Positions 58,507 to 64,000 of a DNA stretch of 64,000 bases are shown one piece after another (position 1 is the first letter of the stretch; every line of letters starts with the position of its first letter). A program made the translations under genes and the position numbers. The stretch comes from Schlesneria sp. (GTDB lineage: Bacteria; Planctomycetota; Planctomycetia; Planctomycetales; Planctomycetaceae). The notes under the pieces were generated by a model, which saw nothing but the letters and a program-made list of their open reading frames with translations, did not search any database and had not been told where the DNA came from. The stretch is from positions 124,001-188,000 of the forward strand of contig JAQGHU010000088.1 in the NCBI GenBank assembly GCA_028291515.1, given 5' to 3'.

Positions 58507-59325
58507 CTAGGGGTACGCCGGTTTGATGCTGCAATTTGGCAACGCCTTCAAAAGTGTGGCTCGGGCTTCGTCGGTCACTAGCAGAATGCCGAGGTCGAGG
58601 TGTGTGAGACTGGTTGGTCCTTGGAGATGTCTGAAGCCAGCAGAAGTGAACTGCGAATCTTTGAGGATGAGGGCCTCAAGCTTGGGTAGCCTCTTGAGAT
58701 GCTCCAAACCAGGTCCGTAGACCTGCGTGCGAGTAAGGTTGAGCCGCCTGAGATTGACCAATACTTTAAGGTGATCCAATCCAGCATCACTAACTTGGGT
58801 ATGACTGAGGTCGAGGTATGTGAGGCTGGTTAGTCCCTTGAGATGTTCCAAACTGGCATCAGTAACCTGGGTGTCACCGAGATTGAGATATGTGAGATTC
58901 GTCAATGCTTCGATACGTTCCAAACCCAGGCCAGAAACCCGCGAGCTCCTTAGGTTCAGGGAAGTGAGTTTAGGCAGCCTCTTGAGAGTCTTCAATTTGG
59001 CGTCGATGTCTTTTGTTCGTTGGAGACTAAGGCTTTCGAGTTTGTTTAGCGATCTCAATTCTGCCAGCAGGTTCTCAGATACTAGATCGCCATGGAATCG
59101 AACTTTGGAAATACGATCGAACCACGGCAGTCGGCTCGCTACAGATGGTGGCAGCCAGTCTGGCCAAAAATAATCAAACTCAATATAGCCCTCGTAAGAT
59201 TCAATCTTCCTCGCGATCCGCTGTTCCTGCTGAAACGTGGCGTAGACATTGACTGCTCCGTATGCCGCCGCCAGCAGCACCGCCGCAATCATGAGTCGCA
59301 CATTGTATCGCCTCAGAAACCGCAT
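58507..59325 (-). CDS. Membrane-anchored leucine-rich-repeat protein
   Basis: A 272-residue protein with one N-terminal membrane helix (VRLMIAAVLLAAAYGAVNVYA). From about residue 115 there are at least six leucine-rich repeats of about 24 residues: LTYLNLGDTQVTDASLEHLKG, LTYLDLSHTQVSDAGLDHLKV, LRRLNLTRTQVYGPGLEHLKR. This is the GDTxVTDxxLxHLxxL form common in planctomycetes. Probably protein binding at the envelope; partners are unknown. An in-frame start at 59370 is possible. Confidence 0.87.
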   Translation of the reverse strand: MRFLRRYNVRLMIAAVLLAAAYGAVNVYATFQQEQRIARKIESYEGYIEFDYFWPDWLPPSVASRLPWFDRISKVRFHGDLVSENLLAELRSLNKLESLSLQRTKDIDAKLKTLKRLPKLTSLNLRSSRVSGLGLERIEALTNLTYLNLGDTQVTDASLEHLKGLTSLTYLDLSHTQVSDAGLDHLKVLVNLRRLNLTRTQVYGPGLEHLKRLPKLEALILKDSQFTSAGFRHLQGPTSLTHLDLGILLVTDEARATLLKALPNCSIKPAYP

Positions 59326-59386
59326 GAAATCCCCCCCGTGGCTGACACGTGCAACGAAACACGCCTTCAAAATCGAACCATTGCAT

Positions 59387-59938
59387 TCACGGTGAGCTTA
59401 ACTTGAACCGATTGGGATCCGGAATTGGAACCGAAACGTCGTATCCAAGAGTATTGAAGATCTCCTGTATATCAGTCCCATCCCTGCCGGACGTCTGGTA
59501 CTGGCGCCACCACTCATCACAGAACTTCTCCGTTCCTTTCTCGGACAGGACCGATTCCGCGACCAGAGTGCCGTGACTGTAGATGAGGATTGCATTGGTT
59601 CGAGCGGGGACTGTGTATTGCCGTTCCGTACCGGGCAAGAAGGTCACTGAGTCTGGTTTGCAGACCGGGCCATGGTCACCCTTTTCGTCGACGACCAAGA
59701 TTAAATTTAATGGGTCATCGATATAGATCCGATTCCCGTTTTTGTCGAGGTAACGATGGCCGATGTGCCAATCTGGCCCTCCTGCAAAACTGCGAATCTT
59801 CTCGGTATTGAGGATATGGAACATCGGTCGTGACCCCAGCGGCACTCGAACGATGTATTGCAATAAACAACACGAGGCGACCAGACTCGTAACTAAGCCC
59901 ATCGCTCCGAACACAATCCAGAAAAAGAAACGTGCCAT
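59387..59938 (-). CDS. Membrane protein of unknown function
   Basis: A 183-residue protein with one N-terminal membrane helix (FFFWIVFGAMGLVTSLVASCCLLQYIV) and a soluble remainder with no domain I recognise (GHRYLDKNGNRIYIDDPLNLILVV; PARTNAILIYSHGTLVAESVL). It is upstream of the LRR gene with a gap of about 61 bases, so the two may share a transcript. Confidence 0.7.
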   Translation of the reverse strand: MARFFFWIVFGAMGLVTSLVASCCLLQYIVRVPLGSRPMFHILNTEKIRSFAGGPDWHIGHRYLDKNGNRIYIDDPLNLILVVDEKGDHGPVCKPDSVTFLPGTERQYTVPARTNAILIYSHGTLVAESVLSEKGTEKFCDEWWRQYQTSGRDGTDIQEIFNTLGYDVSVPIPDPNRFKLSSP

Positions 59939-60069
59939 CTCGTGTCAGTCTTGTGCTCGCGGAACTGGCGAGAACCAGAGTACTTGTCTTAGGACCTTTG
60001 CGTTGCTGTGCGGAGAAACCCAACGGATAGGGGGCAGAACTATGATGGTCGCAGGGAAACAGCAACAGT

Positions 60070-60999
60070 TCATTGTTGATCATCGCTAGTTGATTTCATT
60101 TCTCTCCAAGGAGGAATAAATTCAAACTCTGCTTTTTGCTTTTTCAGGCGTTCATTGATATCTGCAGCATATCGATCAAGTTCGTCGAGGAGCCCTACTT
60201 CCGCCAGCATCTCGCGATCGCATGTGACTAGTAGGCTGCAACCGCCGTCGAAATGGATGTCGAAGGTCTTCCCCACAGGTTTGTCACGATCGGGTGCGAT
60301 GTTTCGCAGTTGATACTGATCGAGAATCTTGCGAAAGATGTCTTGCTGGGCTTGCGCATCTGTTGCCGTACGGACCAGTTCCACTTTCGAACGATCATGC
60401 CACACAGTAGTCTTCTTTGGGCTAATGACCAAGTCCGAGATCATCACTTCCCAATCAGTCGCGTTCGTTGGCAGGCGATCGGCTTGCTTCTTGGCTGGAT
60501 GCAGAATCCTGCTTCGCTCGATTCCCTGTACGCCGTACTTCTCGAAGACCGAAGTTGCTCGATTGAGTTGATCAGCGACTCCCAGCGACGCCGCTTCGCC
60601 AAAACAGAGCCTGATTTTGATCTTATGTGATCGTTCATCACAAAGTTCGAGTATCCAGAACCCATCTTCCTCGGCCATTGGCAGGGGTCGAACTTTGTAG
60701 GAGTTCAATAGTTCACGCGTGATACTGAATATGGCTGAGGTGTCAACCTGACTCATCTGCTTGAAGAAGTCTTGGGGATTGCGTCCGGTGGCGTGCCTGC
60801 AGAGCTTTCCTGTCGAGTCCAAGGTGACCCGCACGATGTTTTCACGAGGAAAAAAGAGGTGGTATTCTACCTTCCAGTTGTCCAATTGAGCGGGAACGAG
60901 CTCGTTCAAGTCATTGCGAGGGGGCTTTTGCGCCTGGGTCATCGTCGCGCCTAGCACCGCAACGATGGCACCCATCAAGATTAGCCGAGTCGATTTCAT
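60070..60999 (-). CDS. Secreted protein of unknown function
   Basis: A 309-residue protein with a signal peptide (LILMGAIVAVLGATMTQAQK). The rest is a soluble alpha/beta protein without a recognised domain; the final 30 residues are charged (RLKKQKAEFEFIPPWREMK). It stands 131 bases upstream of the small membrane protein gene on the same strand. Confidence 0.7.
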   Translation of the reverse strand: MKSTRLILMGAIVAVLGATMTQAQKPPRNDLNELVPAQLDNWKVEYHLFFPRENIVRVTLDSTGKLCRHATGRNPQDFFKQMSQVDTSAIFSITRELLNSYKVRPLPMAEEDGFWILELCDERSHKIKIRLCFGEAASLGVADQLNRATSVFEKYGVQGIERSRILHPAKKQADRLPTNATDWEVMISDLVISPKKTTVWHDRSKVELVRTATDAQAQQDIFRKILDQYQLRNIAPDRDKPVGKTFDIHFDGGCSLLVTCDREMLAEVGLLDELDRYAADINERLKKQKAEFEFIPPWREMKSTSDDQQ

Positions 61000-61152
61000 G
61001 GTCAGGATGCTAACATAGTTTGCCGTGCGGTCCTAATAGATCGGAAGTCGTCTACCTCTGTTTTGTCAGGGACCTTGAGGTGTGACGGAGTCGGCCTTGA
61101 CCGTCAATTTGGCTATACTCGCTTGATCAGTATTTCTTGCGCGAGGGAGTTT

Positions 61153-61587
61153 ATGAAGCTGGATGAGTTGACCGCCGAATTGGCCGAGTTGGATAGTACG
61201 GAGAAGCTGGAATGGTTGGTTGAGTTTGCCGACCAATTGCCGGCGATTTCGAGCCGCCGGGCCGCGGTCCCGTTTCCGGAGACGTGTCGGGTCCAGGAAT
61301 GTCAGACACCGGTGCATCTGTGGGTCGATGTCAAGCAGGGGCGGGTGCATTTGGAGGCGGATGTGCCGCAGAAATCGCCGACCGTTCGCGGTTTAGTGGC
61401 ACTGGTGGTGGTGGGCCTGGAGGGGGAATCCGTTGAAGCCGTGCGGAATCTGTCGGATGATCTGATTTCGGCGTTGGGGCTTGGTTCGGCGTTGGGAATG
61501 ACGCGGCAGCAGGGATTTCGTGGGGTGGTTGCGCGGTTAAAGCAGGCGGTACGAGTTGCCCAAGGGGAGGGTGCCGTTCCTTCCTGA
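61153..61587 (+). CDS. sufE: SufE-like iron-sulfur assembly protein
   Basis: SufE accepts persulfide from the cysteine desulfurase SufS for Fe-S cluster assembly. The 144-residue protein has the typical start (LDELTAELAELDSTEKLEWLVEFADQLP), the RVQECQTPVHLWVD active-site segment with Cys50, and the C-terminal GLGSALGMTRQQGFRGVVARLK. Cys45 is an extra cysteine near the active site. SufS is not in the window. The ATG at 61153 is preferred over the one at 61063. Confidence 0.9.
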   Translation: MKLDELTAELAELDSTEKLEWLVEFADQLPAISSRRAAVPFPETCRVQECQTPVHLWVDVKQGRVHLEADVPQKSPTVRGLVALVVVGLEGESVEAVRNLSDDLISALGLGSALGMTRQQGFRGVVARLKQAVRVAQGEGAVPS

Positions 61588-61941
61588 ACTCGGGAAAATT
61601 AAGAAATTCCTCTCCCAATTACGAATTTCTGCGGTATGCTAGGCCCCTAATCTCTCTGACAAGCCGAACTTGGGCCTCAGCGAGTCCTGCCCATGATCTC
61701 GGTCGAAGTTGGTCCTCGCCCCATATGGTTTTCTGCCGCGTCTCAAGATTTTGCGGCCACGCCGAGCGAGTCACCAGCTCTCGTTGGAATCAAGAAGGCA
61801 GGAATTCGTTTGCGTAGAATGCATCCGTGCCGCCAATGCATCGAGTTGATCGAACCCGTTTGATTGACTCATTTTAGTGGACTGAGCGGAGATTTTCGAG
61901 CCAATTCGGCTCGCAAATTAGAGTGAAGGAACTAGAAAGTG
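61588..61941. other. 354-base gap
   Basis: No gene or repeat is apparent. It begins with an AT-rich stretch after the sufE stop (AAAATTAAGAAATTC) and ends with an AAGGAA ribosome site before the DUF309 start, so it carries that gene's promoter. Confidence 0.5.
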
Positions 61942-62505
61942 ATGATGGAAGCAACCGTCGAAGCCGTCAGGCTCCTCCCGTCAACCGATTTGCCGGGTTA
62001 TACGTTCGTTCCAGGATCGGACACGCCGCATCCTATTCGCGATCCACGTGGCCACAGCTACCAACGGAAATCACCTCCGCCACGCATGCTGACGCCGACC
62101 AATTGGGCCGAAAATCGCCACTACCTGCTGGCGCTGGATTTCTTTAATCATGGCTTTTACTGGGAAGCTCATGAAGAATGGGAGCGTTTGTGGCGCGCTT
62201 CCGGCCCCGACACTGCCGTGGGAAAATTCCTGAAGGGGTTGGTGAAGTTGTCGGCCGCTGGGGTGAAGGTTCGCGAGAACAGCATCCACGGCGTTCGTCG
62301 ACATGCGGCTTCGGCTGGCGAAGTTTTTGCCGATGTCGCGGCTGAAGTCGGATCGGAATATTTCTGCGGTCTGGAGTTCACTCTACTGCAGTTTGCTGCC
62401 GATCGTGCCGCCCAGATTTCTTACAAGGAACGTATCAGTTCGCCGCACAAGCCATCGCGCGTGTTCCCGTTTGTTCTGCAGACGGAGCCGATGCCACTGG
62501 CCTAA
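61942..62505 (+). CDS. DUF309 protein
   Basis: A 187-residue protein of the DUF309 family. The core is present: [21 protein letters not shown], then [19 protein letters not shown] and [13 protein letters not shown], with His residues that could bind metal. About 50 residues precede the core and are not conserved. A GTG at 61939 also fits the AAGGAA site; I use the ATG next to it. A strong terminator follows. Confidence 0.88.
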   Translation: MMEATVEAVRLLPSTDLPGYTFVPGSDTPHPIRDPRGHSYQRKSPPPRMLTPTNWAENRHYLLALDFFNHGFYWEAHEEWERLWRASGPDTAVGKFLKGLVKLSAAGVKVRENSIHGVRRHAASAGEVFADVAAEVGSEYFCGLEFTLLQFAADRAAQISYKERISSPHKPSRVFPFVLQTEPMPLA

Positions 62506-62530
62506 GTTGATAATTCAGTTTGTGAAATGA

Positions 62531-62567
62531 AAAGCCGCGAGTGATTCACTCGCGGCTTTTTGTTTTT
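62531..62567 (+). terminator. Strong rho-independent terminator after the DUF309 gene
   Basis: AAAGCCGCGAGTGA pairs with TCACTCGCGGCTTT around a single T, followed by TTGTTTTTT. The stem is perfect over 14 pairs and lies 25 bases after the stop. Confidence 0.92.
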
Positions 62568-63090
62568 TGTGGCGCGAGTTTTCTCGGCGATCACCTGTGA
62601 GCTCGGGGACGTACACGGTGCGCGCGAGGGGGCAGCGTGGCGAACCGAAGCCGCGTGTTGTCGAATCACCAAAGTTGGCCATCCCGTGGTCGACGGTGGA
62701 TCGCTCTTCATGACTCGCGTCGGGTTCATCGATTACTCGCCGAATCTTCACAAACAGGTGGTTGCCCACTGTCGCCGTTCGTGCGACGCATAAAACCAAG
62801 GCGATGATTTCAGGATTCGACCTGCGCCCCTTTTGTTCAGGCGAGAAAGTTTTCACAGGGTGTTCATCGATTGTTCACATTGCGGCCTAAACTAACCCCC
62901 AACAGAACGACCAGACAGGCCTCGGGCCTTTCAGTGTTGAATTACGCTAGCCAACAGGAGGGCGTCGTTTATGGCGTAGTGCGTTCTTGTCGCCGGTAAG
63001 ACTCAGGGAAGAAAATCGCAAGCAGGAAGCAGTTGTTCAACATTGTCGTGTTTCTGTCCTGGTTAGGTACATCTAAAGGAAATTGTTCGA
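62568..63090. other. 523-base leader region before the DUF1559 gene
   Basis: No gene is convincing; a plus-strand frame at 62560-62793 is Arg-rich and has no domain. It contains the periodic TTCACA array at 62852, a TAAACT -10-like element nearby, and a long leader of about 200 bases to the DUF1559 start. Confidence 0.5.
62852..62893 (+). promoter_or_regulatory. Three-copy 11-base-periodic TTCACA array with -10-like element
   Basis: TTCACA, TTCATC and TTCACA begin at 62852, 62863 and 62874, exactly 11 bases apart with five-base spacers. A TAAACT element starts at 62888, eight bases after the last copy, where a -10 box would be expected for a Pho-type activated promoter. The arrangement matches the array before pstS, so PhoB control of the DUF1559 gene is a reasonable inference. 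Confidence 0.55.
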
Positions 63091-64000
63091 ATGCCGAAAG
63101 TGACCGTCCGCAAGAAGGGTTTTACACTGATCGAACTGCTGGTCGTGATCGCGATCATCGCTGTTCTGATTGCACTGCTGTTGCCAGCCGTGCAGCAAGC
63201 TCGTGAAGCGGCCCGCCGCACGCAATGCAAAAACAATCTGAAGAACTATGGATTGGGAATCCACAACTACGAAAGCACTTTTAAGGTTTTCCCAAGCGCT
63301 GGCGAAAGCACCGATGAATCGACCGCCGGAGCGACGACACGTCGATTCTTCCCCGTTTCCACTGCAACTGCGATCCTGCCGTTCATCGATCAGGCTCCGC
63401 TGTACCAAGCATGGAACTTTAGCGTTCACTACACCAATGCAGCGAACGCCGGCTTGGCGAAATCGAAACTGCCGTCGATGGTGTGCCCCAGCAATGGCGT
63501 CACCGGACCTGACCCACTTGGTTACGGAATGACCGATTATATGCCCGTGGCATACGTCGATTTTGCTGCCAACGGTGCTCGTGGCGGCGTGGCTGGTTCA
63601 TACACCGCCAACGTTACAGGGGTGGATAAAGCTGGCGCTCTGGGCTTCTGCAACGGTATTGCCGCTTGCACCGATGGCCTGAGCAACACCGTCATGGTGA
63701 TCGAAGACTCGGGTCGTCCCACCGCCAATGGTGGCTCATACGACATCAGTAGTGCCGGCGCGGCATTGGGTGGCAGCCAGGCATACGACAGCTCGCAATT
63801 GGCTCTGTCGAAAAATCAGACACCGTACTCGGCCGGTGGTACATTCGGCGTTCCTGGTCGTTGGGCCGATCCAGATAGCGGCAGCGGAATTTCTGGACCA
63901 CCGAACATGAACGGTCAGTTCATCAACAACAATAAGGTGCCGACCGGCGGCCCCGCCGCTTGCTTGTGGAGTGTCAACAATTGCGGTCCGAACGATGAAC
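63091..64000 (+). CDS. DUF1559 protein with type IV pilin-like N-terminus, 3' end missing
   Basis: The frame is open to the end of the window (303 residues visible). The N-terminus is a prepilin type: [36 protein letters not shown], with cleavage expected between Gly10 and Phe11. The DUF1559 body follows: [31 protein letters not shown] and [18 protein letters not shown]1559 proteins are greatly expanded in planctomycetes and their role is not settled; secretion through a pseudopilin system is likely. An AAAGGA ribosome site precedes the ATG. Confidence 0.95.
   Translation, partial: MPKVTVRKKGFTLIELLVVIAIIAVLIALLLPAVQQAREAARRTQCKNNLKNYGLGIHNYESTFKVFPSAGESTDESTAGATTRRFFPVSTATAILPFIDQAPLYQAWNFSVHYTNAANAGLAKSKLPSMVCPSNGVTGPDPLGYGMTDYMPVAYVDFAANGARGGVAGSYTANVTGVDKAGALGFCNGIAACTDGLSNTVMVIEDSGRPTANGGSYDISSAGAALGGSQAYDSSQLALSKNQTPYSAGGTFGVPGRWADPDSGSGISGPPNMNGQFINNNKVPTGGPAACLWSVNNCGPNDE

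Noticed and set aside
58270-58581. A 103-residue plus-strand frame in the gap before the LRR gene
   Set aside because: Arg/Ser-rich, no domain, and it runs into the LRR gene on the opposite strand.

Overview
This window is bacterial chromosome from a planctomycete, most likely of the Planctomycetaceae/Schlesneria/Planctomyces type; the species cannot be fixed from the sequence. The lineage call rests on several traits seen together: a type IV pilin-like DUF1559 protein at the right edge, a methanopterin-type C1 pair (fae and mtdC) outside the proteobacteria, a long squalene-hopene cyclase, a murC-murB-ddl-ftsQ remnant of the division/cell-wall cluster, a stressosome module, and many secreted beta-propeller and unknown proteins. 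I see no rRNA, tRNA, CRISPR array, insertion sequence or prophage.

Layout. 1-3739: the end of a MoxR ATPase, a DUF58 protein and a BatA-like VWA membrane protein. 3760-9133: peptidoglycan precursor and division genes (murC, murB, ddl, ftsQ) with a secretin-N-like secreted protein inserted. 9270-14876: a sugar isomerase-like protein, a Cys-rich lipoprotein, two response regulators, a frameshifted alpha/beta hydrolase and an MFS transporter. 14911-20753: two divergent groups. The minus-strand group is ATP-grasp, enolase-superfamily protein, MoaD/ThiS-like small protein and six-Asp-box propeller; the plus-strand group is fae and mtdC. 20899-27032 (minus): purB, a PfkB sugar kinase, a cytochrome P450 and squalene-hopene cyclase.

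27159-32819 (minus) is the most striking region: rsbR-rsbS-rsbT, then a single protein fusing an RsbT/RsbW-like ATPase, a PP2C phosphatase and a histidine kinase, then a REC-PAS-HK-REC hybrid kinase. It looks like a stressosome wired into a His-Asp relay rather than to a sigma factor. 32995-38108 (minus): type III polyketide synthase, pyruvate oxidase and an ABC-2 exporter pair in one orientation. 38297-47668: small and transport genes, including an MFS protein, an SbmA/YddA-like ABC protein, DUF1003, a deoxyinosine glycosylase, an FAD/Rieske oxidoreductase and an MMPL exporter.

47728-55638: a secreted PrxQ-type peroxiredoxin, then a complete phosphate-starvation locus, phoR-pstS-pstC-pstA-pstB-phoU-phoB. 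An 11-bp-periodic TTCACA/TTAACA repeat lies in front of pstS. A similar three-copy array lies in front of the DUF1559 gene at the right edge and may mark a second Pho-regulated gene. 55663-64000: a PQQ-type propeller and a partner protein, a leucine-rich-repeat protein, two unknown exported or membrane proteins, SufE, a DUF309 protein with a strong terminator, and the cut DUF1559 gene.
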